64,000 nucleotides of DNA from Streptococcus intermedius SK54 = ATCC 27335. GTDB lineage: Bacteria; Bacillota; Bacilli; Lactobacillales; Streptococcaceae. The stretch is from contig NZ_ATFK01000003.1 of assembly GCF_000413475.1 (NCBI RefSeq), positions 1 through 64,000 of the forward strand, read 5' to 3'. The position numbers and the translations under genes are program-made. Below are positions 26,383-33,798 of this stretch, piece by piece. Numbering within the stretch: position 1 is the stretch's first letter; each line of letters begins with the position of its first letter. The notes below the pieces were generated by a model that saw nothing but the letters and a program-made list of their open reading frames with translations, was not told the DNA's origin and did not search any database.

Positions 26383-27822
26383 TTATCGTTTGGACCAAGT
26401 TTGTGGCATAAAGAGCAGAATCATCGGGTAAATTTCTAAACGTCCAGCAATCATAGCAAGAGAAAGCAGTAATTTGGAAATTGGACCAAAGATTGCAAAG
26501 CTGTCTGTTGTTCCTAACATTGGACCAATGTTGTTGAAACAACTAAGAACAGCACTCACGACGGTCATCAAATTATTATTATCTAGACTGACAATGAAAA
26601 TAAGACTGATGATAATCATCGTATAAAGCACAAGGTATTTTAAGATTTTATGCTGTGTATCTTTGTCAATCACGCTATGGTTGACATGCAGGGTCAGTAC
26701 ACGTTTTGGTGAGAGAGTGGATAAAACTTGATTTTTAGCAATGCGGACTAAGATTAAGCCACGAACAATTTTTAAACCTCCTGCAGTTGATCCGGCAGAA
26801 CCTCCTATACACATGAGAATGAGGAGAATAAATTGGGAAAAGAGTGGCCAAGAGGTAATGTCACCAAGCCCAAAACCGGTTGTGGTGATAATATTAGATA
26901 CTTGAAAAAGAGAAACTTCCAAGGTCTGGGAAAGATTTTGATAAATATGGAAAACATTGAGACAGATGACTATAGTTGCAGATGTTACAATAATGAGATA
27001 AGTTCGCAATTCTTCATCGCCAAAGAATGCTTTAAATTTCCTCAATAGTAAAAAGTAATAGAGATTGAAATTTACTCCAAAGATAAGTACTCCAAAACTG
27101 ACTAGATACGTAATGAGAGAGCTGTTATAGTGAGCAATACCATCATTGTAAACTGCGAAACCTCCAGTTCCTGCTGTTCCCATCGCAATGATAAAGCTAT
27201 CAAATAGAGGCATACCTGCTAAGTAATAGATTATCACAAAAATAACGAAAAGTGCCAAATAGAGTAAATAGAGAATTTGCGCAGTGTCCTTTAATTTAGA
27301 GACGACTTTACCAAAGACAGGACCAGGCACCTCTGCGCGCATCACTTCCAAATGGCTATTTTTATTATTTTCCATGATAGCAAGGGCAAAGACGAGGACT
27401 CCCATGCCTCCGATTAAGTGGGTGAAACTACGCCAAAAGAGTAGAGAATGTGATAAGACAGAGACATCTGGTAAGATAGAGGCACCTGTTGTTGTAAAGC
27501 CTGAACTAATCTCAAAGAAAGCATCTATGAGGTGAGGAATTTGTCCTGAAAAAACAAAAGGAAGAGCCCCGAAGAAGGACCAAAGTATCCAGCATAAAGC
27601 GACAATTAAAACTCCTTCTTTAGCATAGATGTGATGATTTTTTGGCTTAAAAGTACTTCCTAAAAGTCCGACGACTAAGAGAATGCCGATTGTAGCACCA
27701 ATGGAGAGTATAATATCATTTGGTTCATGATAGATGAACGCTACAATGAGCGGAACCAGTAGTAGTCCAGCTTCAATGATTAACAGCTTTGAGAGGAGGA
27801 AGCGAATCATACTTCTATTCAT
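26383..27822 (-). CDS. trkH: Potassium uptake protein TrkH/KtrB family
   Basis: A 479-residue membrane protein, the ion-conducting subunit of a Trk/Ktr potassium importer. Four membrane-pore-membrane repeats are recognisable from selectivity-filter-like segments such as SGFTTTGAS, GTAGTGGFAVYNDG, TTTGFGLGD and the last near CFNNIGPMLG; about ten hydrophobic helices in all. It lies three bases downstream of trkA in the same operon, which supplies the NAD/ATP-binding regulatory ring. Potassium transport in streptococci is commonly controlled by cyclic di-AMP, which fits the presence of cbpB nearby, although no direct link is shown here. Confidence 0.95.
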   Translation of the reverse strand: MNRSMIRFLLSKLLIIEAGLLLVPLIVAFIYHEPNDIILSIGATIGILLVVGLLGSTFKPKNHHIYAKEGVLIVALCWILWSFFGALPFVFSGQIPHLIDAFFEISSGFTTTGASILPDVSVLSHSLLFWRSFTHLIGGMGVLVFALAIMENNKNSHLEVMRAEVPGPVFGKVVSKLKDTAQILYLLYLALFVIFVIIYYLAGMPLFDSFIIAMGTAGTGGFAVYNDGIAHYNSSLITYLVSFGVLIFGVNFNLYYFLLLRKFKAFFGDEELRTYLIIVTSATIVICLNVFHIYQNLSQTLEVSLFQVSNIITTTGFGLGDITSWPLFSQFILLILMCIGGSAGSTAGGLKIVRGLILVRIAKNQVLSTLSPKRVLTLHVNHSVIDKDTQHKILKYLVLYTMIIISLIFIVSLDNNNLMTVVSAVLSCFNNIGPMLGTTDSFAIFGPISKLLLSLAMIAGRLEIYPMILLFMPQTWSKR

Positions 27823-27825
27823 GGT

Positions 27826-29175
27826 TTACCTCTCTAACAAATCATAGATTTGTGTGATATTTTGTATTAGTGTTGTAACGATGATTTGGTCGCCGATTTG
27901 AATTTGATCCTCGCCTGTTGGGAAAATAGGCTTTCCGTTTCGGATAATAGCTGCAATTAAGACACCTTTTTTTAATTTTAAAGTGGAAAGTGCCCTTCCA
28001 GTCATTTTATTTTCTTCCTTGATTTGAAATTGCAGGGTTTCAAGTAGTCCATTCGCTAAGTGATGCATAGCTTGTAAATCAGAATACTGGGCATTCACAC
28101 GTCCACGGACAAAGTGCATAATCGTATCTACCGCGATTCTCTTTGGTGTGACAATGCTTGAAAATTCCTGACTATCTACGATTTCAAGCAAGCTAGTCCG
28201 ATTGATTTTTGTGATATTTTTTTGAACACCCATGCTTTCAAGGAACATAGAAGAAATGATATTTTCTTCATCCACCCCAGTCAGTGTAGCGACTGCATCA
28301 TAATGTTGAGCACTTTCTTCTAGTAAAATGTCTTTTGCGGTACCGTCTCCTTGAACAATATGTAAATGTGGAAATTCTTGACTAAACCATTCAGCATGTC
28401 TCGGATTGATTTCAATCACCTTCAGTTTTATTTTGCTATTTTTTAGGATATTGAGTAGGTAATAAGCAATTTTCCCAGCTCCAATGAGCATCAGACTTTT
28501 TATGACTTTTGGTCGAACGAAATTATGGAAAAGAATAACCTCGACTCGGTTTCCAGTGACATAGATAGTATCATTCTGCAAAATGGTGATTTCACCGTCT
28601 GGAATGAACAATTGATTATCGCGTTCGATGGCACAAATCAGAACATTTCCAAATTTTTTTCGGAATTGAGATAAAGTCATCTGGCAGAGGTTGCTATTTT
28701 GTTTGACTTTGAAGGCCATTAAACTGACACGTCCATTTGAAAAATGCTCCACAGAAAGCGCGTTAGGAAATTCGATGATATTTGCAATGTACCGGGCTGC
28801 TAGTAGCTCAGGATTAACAATGAGCGAAAAACCAAGAATATTTTTTTCTTTAAAATAAGAATTTGAATATTCTGGGTTACGAGCACGAACAATCGTTTCT
28901 TTTGCTCCCATTTTTTTAGCTAATACAGCTGAAATCATATTGACTTCATCTTGCTCCGTCATGGCAATAAAAATGTCACAATGTCCGACATCAGCCTGTT
29001 CTAAAATTTTAAAATTGGCACCGTTACCCACAATGCCCATAATATCATAACGTTTTGTAACCCTATTGAGGACAGATTCATTTTGTTCGATTAGAATCAC
29101 ATCATGATTTTCCGCCACAAGTGAACGGCAGAGTGCAGCTCCGACTTTACCGCCACCAACGACAATAATTTTCAT
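27826..29175 (-). CDS. trkA: Trk system potassium uptake regulatory protein TrkA
   Basis: A 449-residue peripheral protein with two tandem RCK units, each an RCK_N nucleotide-binding domain (GGGKVGAALCRSL at residue ~6 and LIGAGKIAYYLLN at ~225) followed by RCK_C. It gates TrkH in response to NAD(H)/ATP and possibly cyclic di-AMP through its RCK_C domain. The ATG follows GGGAGG. A TATGAT -10-like sequence lies about 30 bases upstream. First gene of the trkA-trkH operon, divergent from trmL. Confidence 0.95.
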   Translation of the reverse strand: MKIIVVGGGKVGAALCRSLVAENHDVILIEQNESVLNRVTKRYDIMGIVGNGANFKILEQADVGHCDIFIAMTEQDEVNMISAVLAKKMGAKETIVRARNPEYSNSYFKEKNILGFSLIVNPELLAARYIANIIEFPNALSVEHFSNGRVSLMAFKVKQNSNLCQMTLSQFRKKFGNVLICAIERDNQLFIPDGEITILQNDTIYVTGNRVEVILFHNFVRPKVIKSLMLIGAGKIAYYLLNILKNSKIKLKVIEINPRHAEWFSQEFPHLHIVQGDGTAKDILLEESAQHYDAVATLTGVDEENIISSMFLESMGVQKNITKINRTSLLEIVDSQEFSSIVTPKRIAVDTIMHFVRGRVNAQYSDLQAMHHLANGLLETLQFQIKEENKMTGRALSTLKLKKGVLIAAIIRNGKPIFPTGEDQIQIGDQIIVTTLIQNITQIYDLLER

Positions 29176-29331
29176 CTTATACCTCCCAAGTATCCTATCC
29201 TATCATACCCTTTTTTTACTAAAATTTCATCACTTTGAAGAAAGAAAAATGTATATTTTGTTTAAATAAGGTATTCTGATGAAACCGAGAAGATAAATTT
29301 TAAAAAATTACCAAATAATTAGGTTTTTTTA

Positions 29332-29359
29332 TTGACATGTACAAAGAAAGTGATATACT
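29332..29359 (+). promoter_or_regulatory. Strong promoter of the trmL leader
   Basis: A perfect TTGACA (29332-29337), 16-bp spacer and TGATATACT extended -10 (hexamer 29354-29359). Transcription should begin near 29366, 130 bases before trmL. Confidence 0.85.
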
Positions 29360-29365
29360 AAAAAA

Positions 29366-29467
29366 GTACCTTCATTGATTTACCTCAAACCTGTTGTGAT
29401 GTAAGTTAATGATGTCTTAACCACGCTGTCTGCTGAGCTTGACTCCGGGCAGTGTGGCTATTTTTTT
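29366..29467 (+). ncRNA. Two-hairpin trmL leader ending in a terminator (candidate 23S-methyl RNA motif)
   Basis: Hairpin 1: CATTGATTTAC (29373-29383) with GTAAGTTAATG (29401-29411), 11 pairs including two G-U, 17-nt loop. Hairpin 2: CCACGCTGTC (29421-29430) with GGCAGTGTGG (29448-29457), 10 pairs with two G-U, an inner GAG/CTC pairing, then CTA and seven T: a full intrinsic terminator 31 bases before the trmL ATG. The 23S-methyl RNA motif of Lactobacillales is described as two stem-loops, the second a terminator, in front of rRNA methylase genes. The match is by architecture and context; I could not run a covariance model. Confidence 0.6.
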
Positions 29468-29498
29468 GTATGAGTAATGAAATCAGGAATGAAAAATT

Positions 29499-30011
29499 AT
29501 GACATGTAAAAACCACATTGTTCTTTTTGAACCACAAATTCCACAGAATACTGGGAATATTGCCCGGACTTGTGCAGCAACGAATTCATCGCTTCACATC
29601 ATTTTACCAATGGGATTCCCGATTGATGATCGCAAGATGAAACGAGCGGGCCTGGATTATTGGGACAAGCTGGATATTACTTATTATGATAGTATAGAAG
29701 AGTTCATGAGTGCAATGGATGGGCATCTTTATTTGATTTCTAAGTTTGCAGAGAAGGTCTATACAGAAGAAAATTTTGCAATCGCTGGGAATCATTATTT
29801 CATGTTTGGACGTGAAGATAAAGGATTGCCAGAGGCATTTATGCGTGCTCATTCTGAAAAAGTTTTGCGTATTCCAATGAATGATGAGCATGTCAGAAGT
29901 TTGAATTTGTCAAACACAGTTTGTATGATGGTGTATGAAGCACTACGACAGCAAGATTTTACAGGATTAGATCTAGTACATAAATATGAACATGACAAAT
30001 TAAAAGAATGA
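29499..30011 (+). CDS. trmL: tRNA (cytidine/uridine-2'-O-)-methyltransferase TrmL
   Basis: A 170-residue SPOUT methyltransferase that methylates the 2'-O of the wobble nucleotide (position 34) of leucine tRNAs. Motifs: [20 protein letters not shown] (1), [10 protein letters not shown] (2) and [28 protein letters not shown] (3), all complete. It is often annotated as CspR or a 23S rRNA methylase. Expression appears to be governed by the leader hairpin-terminator upstream. A terminator follows the stop codon. Confidence 0.95.
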   Translation: MTCKNHIVLFEPQIPQNTGNIARTCAATNSSLHIILPMGFPIDDRKMKRAGLDYWDKLDITYYDSIEEFMSAMDGHLYLISKFAEKVYTEENFAIAGNHYFMFGREDKGLPEAFMRAHSEKVLRIPMNDEHVRSLNLSNTVCMMVYEALRQQDFTGLDLVHKYEHDKLKE

Positions 30012-30034
30012 TATCGGAACGATTCAGATAAAAC

Positions 30035-30057
30035 GCTTGCCCTTGCAGGCTTTTTTT
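30035..30057 (+). terminator. Intrinsic terminator after trmL
   Basis: GCTTGC (30035-30040) pairs with GCAGGC (30045-30050), one U-G, around CCTT, followed by seven T. The hairpin DNA also contains the -35 element of the next promoter. Confidence 0.85.
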
Positions 30058-30065
30058 GTTATGAT
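30037..30065 (+). promoter_or_regulatory. Promoter of the FMN riboswitch-ribU unit
   Basis: TTGCCC (30037-30042), exactly 17 bp, and TATGAT (30060-30065). The predicted start near 30072 coincides with the first base of the aptamer's P1 stem. It overlaps the trmL terminator. Confidence 0.65.
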
Positions 30066-30071
30066 TAAAGG

Positions 30072-30291
30072 GTCTTCAGGGCAGGGTGAAATTCCCGACC
30101 GGCGGTGATTTACAGTCGTTGATAATCTGTTACTTTTTATGAAATGTTATAATTTCTTGATATAGCTTTGAAGTGTAACATACTCTAAAAATAAAAGCCT
30201 TTGTCAACTAAATAAACTGTTTTAAGTCCGCGAGCATGAGCTGATGTGGTGTAATTCCACAACCGACAGTACAGTCTGGATGGGAGAAGAC
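30072..30291 (+). promoter_or_regulatory. FMN riboswitch (RFN element)
   Basis: Conserved blocks of the FMN aptamer are present in order: GGGCAGGGTGAAATTCCC, ACCGGCGGTGAT, AGTCCGCGAGC, the GTGGTGTAATTCCAC hairpin, ACCGACAGT and the closing GATGGGAGAAGAC. P1 is GTCTTC (30072-30077) with GAAGAC (30286-30291). The variable arm between GGCGGTGAT and AGTCCGCG is long (about 115 bases) and contains its own helix, TGTTAC (30128-30133) with GTAACA (30175-30180). The expression platform downstream has no clear terminator, so control of translation initiation is likely. It precedes ribU, a standard target. Confidence 0.96.
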
Positions 30292-30337
30292 GAAAGGCAA
30301 GGGAGAAATTCCCAAACGGTGACTTTTAAATTTTATT

Positions 30338-30353
30338 TAAGGAAATTTCCTTA
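30338..30353. repeat. 16-bp perfect palindrome in the ribU leader
   Basis: TAAGGAAATTTCCTTA lies between the riboswitch aptamer and ribU. A small hairpin GGGA..TCCC precedes it at 30301-30313. Either could be part of the switching platform, but no terminator T run is seen. Confidence 0.5.
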
Positions 30354-30444
30354 TACTATCATAAAGGTTTTATTGATTGGGATAAGATATTCTTCAGCAA
30401 GCCTTCCAGCTTCTCTAATTTTAATAAAATTGGAGGAATCTGTT

Positions 30445-31008
30445 ATGACACATACACGTAAAATGGCTATTATTGCCATACTTTCAGCTATCTCATTTTT
30501 GCTGATGTTCTTTGATTTTCCGCTTTTACCGGGAGCCAGTTTTTTAAAGCTAGATTTTAGTATTTTACCTATTTTAATTGGTTTAGTAGTGCTAGATCTC
30601 AAAGGTGCTTTCAGTATTTTATTGCTTCGTTCAATATTGAAACTGGTGCTGAATAATCAAGGTGTCAATACCTATATTGGCTTGCCAATGAATATCATTG
30701 CAGTAGCTATTTTCGTCATTGCTTTTGGGCTCATTTGGAAAAAGGAACAGACAACTGTTCGTTTCTTGAATGCTTCTGTGTTAGGGACACTCGGATTAAC
30801 CTTGGCAATGCTGATTCTCAATTATATCTACGCTATTCCGCTATATGCAACATTTGCGAATTTTGATATTTCAAAGATTCTTGGTGTGGCAAATTATTTA
30901 TTTGCGATGGTCATTCCATTTAATTTATTAGAAGGTACGGTTTTTGCAATTGCTTTTTGGCTCAGCAACTTGCTTTTGAAACCAATTTTAATCAAGTATG
31001 AAAAATAA
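30445..31008 (+). CDS. ribU: Riboflavin ECF transporter S component RibU
   Basis: A 187-residue membrane protein, the riboflavin-binding subunit of an energy-coupling-factor importer; the ECF ATPases and T subunit are encoded elsewhere. About six hydrophobic helices; the family region FLLMFFDFPLLPGASFLKLDFS (in two parts) and the following ILPILIGLVVLDLKGAF are diagnostic. The ATG at 30445 has TGGAGGAA 8 bases upstream; an in-frame start at 30244 would lie inside the riboswitch and is rejected. The FMN riboswitch should switch it off when FMN is plentiful. Its end overlaps the PAP2 gene by 11 bases. Confidence 0.95.
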   Translation: MTHTRKMAIIAILSAISFLLMFFDFPLLPGASFLKLDFSILPILIGLVVLDLKGAFSILLLRSILKLVLNNQGVNTYIGLPMNIIAVAIFVIAFGLIWKKEQTTVRFLNASVLGTLGLTLAMLILNYIYAIPLYATFANFDISKILGVANYLFAMVIPFNLLEGTVFAIAFWLSNLLLKPILIKYEK

Positions 31009-31648
31009 ACAAACGTTTTTAACCAAGGGCTCTTTTGCCCTTTTACTTTTTGTGATTTTAGGATATGTTGTCAAGTTTCATCCTAATTATTTAAAAGGCT
31101 TTGATCAGCCAATTCAGACAATTTTGCGTGGGGATTTACCAGATTCTTTGACATTTTTCTTTTCTAACGTGACAAGTCTAATCAACATACCCGTTATTAT
31201 AACTTGGGTTGTAGTTTTAGTTGTTCTTTTCCTTTATAAAAAATGGTGGAGTGAGGCGATTCTTTTGGCTGGCAACCTTGCTTTGACGGGAATTTTAGTG
31301 GCTCTTTTGAAAAATGTCTATCAACGTCCTCGTCCTACGATCCAACATTTAGTAGAAGAAGGTGGATTTTCTTTTCCGAGTGGACATGCCTTGGCTTCGA
31401 CGTTAGTTGTTGGGGCGTTAGTGATTATTGTGAGCCAGCGCGTGAAAAATCGTCATCTCAGACATTTGCTGCAAGTGTTACTCATGGTATTCATTCTTAC
31501 AATCATGACATCTCGCGTTTATCTAGGAGTTCATTATCCAACAGATATTTTAGGAAGTCTTTTCTTAGGTTTAGGGATGTTGCATATTGAATTTCCTTAT
31601 TATGATAAGTTGCGTTTCCAATGGCGTTTTAGAAGAAAACAAAATTAG
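30998..31648 (+). CDS. PAP2-family membrane phosphatase
   Basis: A 216-residue membrane phosphatase of the PAP2/phosphatidic acid phosphatase family. The three-part active site is complete: KNVYQRPRP (K-x6-RP), FPSGHALAS, and SRVYLGVHYPTDILGS with the nucleophile His in PSGH and the charge-relay His. About six membrane helices. Possible substrates include undecaprenyl pyrophosphate or phosphatidylglycerol phosphate; these cannot be told apart here. It overlaps ribU and so is probably co-regulated by the FMN riboswitch, a common arrangement in streptococci without known metabolic reason. Confidence 0.92.
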   Translation: MKNKQTFLTKGSFALLLFVILGYVVKFHPNYLKGFDQPIQTILRGDLPDSLTFFFSNVTSLINIPVIITWVVVLVVLFLYKKWWSEAILLAGNLALTGILVALLKNVYQRPRPTIQHLVEEGGFSFPSGHALASTLVVGALVIIVSQRVKNRHLRHLLQVLLMVFILTIMTSRVYLGVHYPTDILGSLFLGLGMLHIEFPYYDKLRFQWRFRRKQN

Positions 31649-31669
31649 GTTGTCACAAGGAAAATGCTG

Positions 31670-31993
31670 ATGAATAAAGTATTGAATGAAAAATTAATAA
31701 ATCAAATTTTATCAGTTGTAGCCTGCATTCCCGTAGGAGAAGTCGCTACGTATGGGCAAATTGCCAGATTGATTGGACGAGAAAAAAATGCTCGTTTAGT
31801 TGGTCGCGTCTTATCTCAGGCTGGATCTTATGGAAAATATCCTTGTCATCGTGTGGTTAATTCCGCAGGACGCTTAGCGCCAGCGTGGGAGGAGCAGAGA
31901 CATCTTCTTTGGGCCGAAGGAGTGACTTTTAAAACGAATGGCTGCGTGGACTTGAAAAAACATCAATGGAAGCCAACTATTAATAAAGTGTAA
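31670..31993 (+). CDS. Short Ogt/MGMT-like alkyltransferase family protein
   Basis: A 107-residue protein corresponding only to the DNA-binding/active-site domain of O6-alkylguanine alkyltransferases. It has a helix-turn-helix (EVATYGQIARLIGREKNARLVG) and the active-site motif YPCHRVV with the acceptor Cys retained. Alkyltransferase-like ATL proteins usually have Trp in this place. The region after PCHRVV (NSAGRLAP.WEEQR) is the typical ATL/short-family tail. The ATG at 31670 has better spacing from AAGGA than the ATG at 31664. It may directly repair alkylated bases or only flag them. Confidence 0.85.
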   Translation: MNKVLNEKLINQILSVVACIPVGEVATYGQIARLIGREKNARLVGRVLSQAGSYGKYPCHRVVNSAGRLAPAWEEQRHLLWAEGVTFKTNGCVDLKKHQWKPTINKV

Positions 31994-32025
31994 TAGAACT
32001 CCGAACGCGAGTTCTATTTTATTTT
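31992..32025 (+). terminator. Intrinsic terminator after the Ogt-like gene
   Basis: AATAGAACTC (31992-32001) pairs perfectly with GAGTTCTATT (32009-32018) around a 7-nt loop and is followed by TTATTTT. Confidence 0.88.
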
Positions 32026-32026
32026 G

Positions 32027-32035
32027 TGGTAAAAT
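32027..32035 (+). promoter_or_regulatory. Extended -10 promoter, probably leaderless, for the radical SAM gene
   Basis: TGGTAAAAT (hexamer 32030-32035) follows the terminator directly. The expected transcription start (7-8 bases on) is the ATG at 32043. The earlier ATG at 32034 lies inside the hexamer. Confidence 0.6.
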
Positions 32036-32042
32036 GAAAGTT

Positions 32043-32978
32043 ATGAAACCTTATAATTCTTTGAATACTTATTATCGAAAACTATTTGGAGAGAAGACCT
32101 TTAAAGTCCCAATTGACGCGGGGTTTGATTGCCCCAATCGAGACGGAACGGTTGCTCATGGCGGCTGTACTTTTTGTACGGTGTCAGGATCTGGTGATGC
32201 TATTGTAGCGCCAGAGGCTCCTATCCGTGAGCAATTTTATAAAGAAATTGCCTTCATGCATCGAAAATGGCCTGAAGTCAAAAAATATCTAGTTTATTTT
32301 CAAAATTTCACTAATACCCATGATAAGGTGGAAGTCATTCGTGAACGCTATGAACAGGCCATCAATGAGCCAGGAGTTGTAGGTATCAACATTGGAACCA
32401 GACCAGACTGCTTGCCTGATGAGACAATTGCTTATCTAGCAGAATTATCTGAACGTATGCATGTGACGGTAGAGTTGGGCCTGCAGACGACTTATGAAAC
32501 TACTTCGCAATTGATTAATCGCGCACATTCATATGAATTATACGTTGAAACAGTTCAACGCCTACGGAGATATCCCAAAATTGAGATTGTTGCCCATTTA
32601 ATTAATGGTTTGCCTGGTGAAAGCCATGAGATGATGATAGAAAATGTTCGGCGCTGTGTGACAGACAATGATATTCAAGGCATCAAGCTACATCTTTTGC
32701 ATTTAATGACTAACACACGTATGCAACGAGATTATCATGAAGGGCGTTTGCAGTTGCTTAGCCAAGATGAGTATGTTTCTATTATCTGTGATCAATTAGA
32801 AATCATTCCTGAACATATTGTCATTCATCGGATTACAGGTGATGCGCTACGAGATATGTTAATTGGCCCTATGTGGAGTCTCAATAAATGGGAAGTGCTA
32901 AATGCGATTGAGCAAGAAATGAACCGTCGTGGCAGTGTTCAAGGATGTAAGGCAAAGGAGCAGCGATTTATATGTTAA
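32043..32978 (+). CDS. Radical SAM protein, TIGR01212/YtqA family
   Basis: A 311-residue radical SAM enzyme. The FeS-binding cysteines are in FDCPNRDG and GGCTFC, an unusual spacing typical of the TIGR01212 family, followed by the GINIGTRPDCL and LGLQTTYE motifs. The Bacillus neighbour pair YtqA/YtqB has recently been linked to tRNA modification, and the same pair occurs here because a YtqB-type methyltransferase overlaps its 3' end. The exact substrate is not readable from sequence. I prefer the ATG at 32043 because the promoter covers the ATG at 32034. Confidence 0.9.
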   Translation: MKPYNSLNTYYRKLFGEKTFKVPIDAGFDCPNRDGTVAHGGCTFCTVSGSGDAIVAPEAPIREQFYKEIAFMHRKWPEVKKYLVYFQNFTNTHDKVEVIRERYEQAINEPGVVGINIGTRPDCLPDETIAYLAELSERMHVTVELGLQTTYETTSQLINRAHSYELYVETVQRLRRYPKIEIVAHLINGLPGESHEMMIENVRRCVTDNDIQGIKLHLLHLMTNTRMQRDYHEGRLQLLSQDEYVSIICDQLEIIPEHIVIHRITGDALRDMLIGPMWSLNKWEVLNAIEQEMNRRGSVQGCKAKEQRFIC

Positions 32979-33520
32979 GACCATTGCAAATGGCACATGC
33001 CTTTTTATCAGAAGTCATAACCAAAGAAGATATAGTCATAGATGCTACTATGGGAAATGGACATGATACTCTTTTCTTGGCACAATTAGCTAAAAAAGTC
33101 TATGCTTTTGATATTCAAAAACAAGCCCTCGAACAAACTACCAAGCGTTTAACAGAAGCTAAAGTAGATAATGTTGAATTGCTTTTAACTGGTCATGAAA
33201 ATGTGGGGCAGTACATTAAGAGCACGAAGGCAGCTATTTTTAATTTAGGCTATCTGCCGTCAGCAGATAAGTCGGTAATTACCCAGCCACATACAACCAT
33301 ACAAGCGTTAGAAAAATTATGTCAGTGTTTAGTAGTTGGTGGTCGAATTGCTGTTATGATTTACTATGGGCATATAGGTGGTGATGTGGAGCGAGATGCA
33401 GTTTTGGATTTTGTTGGTCAGTTGCCACAGCAGGAATTTACAGTCGCTCTTTATAAAACTATCAATCAAATTAATTACCCCCCTTTTTTGGTGATGATTG
33501 AGAAATTAAGAACGACTTAA
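32972..33520 (+). CDS. Class I SAM-dependent rRNA/tRNA methyltransferase, YtqB family
   Basis: A 182-residue Rossmann-fold methyltransferase. SAM-binding motif I is VIDATMGNGHDTLFLAQLA, acidic motif II is VYAFDIQKQAL, and a family-specific FNLGYLP.ADKSVITQP segment follows. It overlaps the radical SAM gene by seven bases, so both probably act in one modification pathway. Family members are annotated as rRNA methylases (MnmM-type tRNA methyltransferases in recent work). Start ATG inside the preceding gene. Confidence 0.9.
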   Translation: MLRPLQMAHAFLSEVITKEDIVIDATMGNGHDTLFLAQLAKKVYAFDIQKQALEQTTKRLTEAKVDNVELLLTGHENVGQYIKSTKAAIFNLGYLPSADKSVITQPHTTIQALEKLCQCLVVGGRIAVMIYYGHIGGDVERDAVLDFVGQLPQQEFTVALYKTINQINYPPFLVMIEKLRTT

Positions 33521-33532
33521 CTGGAGATAATT

Positions 33533-33787
33533 ATGGATAAACACTATCTACATGAAAAATTAAATAATTTGCGTAGTCAATACCTTGAGTCGACCAATGG
33601 AGAAATATTGAGCAAGCAATTAAATAATGCGCATATGAGCAAAAAGATGCTTCGGATTAAGAAAAAATTGGTCCATCTCGAAAGGGAACGCTGCCAAAAA
33701 ATCATTGAACATCGTGATGTATCGAAAATTGAACAGAAAATTTCAGAGCAAAAAACTTTGTTTGAAAAATGTTGTAAACAAAAATAA
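33533..33787 (+). CDS. Small unknown basic helical protein
   Basis: An 84-residue, Lys/Glu-rich, probably all-helical protein with no recognisable domain, signal peptide or membrane segment. The sequence from about residue 37 (MLRIKKKLVHLERERCQKIIEHRD) has coiled-coil character, and two Cys lie at the C-terminus (FEKCCKQK). GGAGAT precedes the ATG by about 6 bases. It lies between the YtqB-type gene and a sodium/proton antiporter, 12-13 bases from each, so it is a member of that operon. Confidence 0.7.
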   Translation: MDKHYLHEKLNNLRSQYLESTNGEILSKQLNNAHMSKKMLRIKKKLVHLERERCQKIIEHRDVSKIEQKISEQKTLFEKCCKQK

Positions 33788-33798
33788 AGGAGGAAAAT

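Noticed and set aside
30244..30444. A 67-residue N-terminal extension of RibU
   Set aside because: Would be translated from within the FMN aptamer; the ATG at 30445 has a good Shine-Dalgarno and family start.
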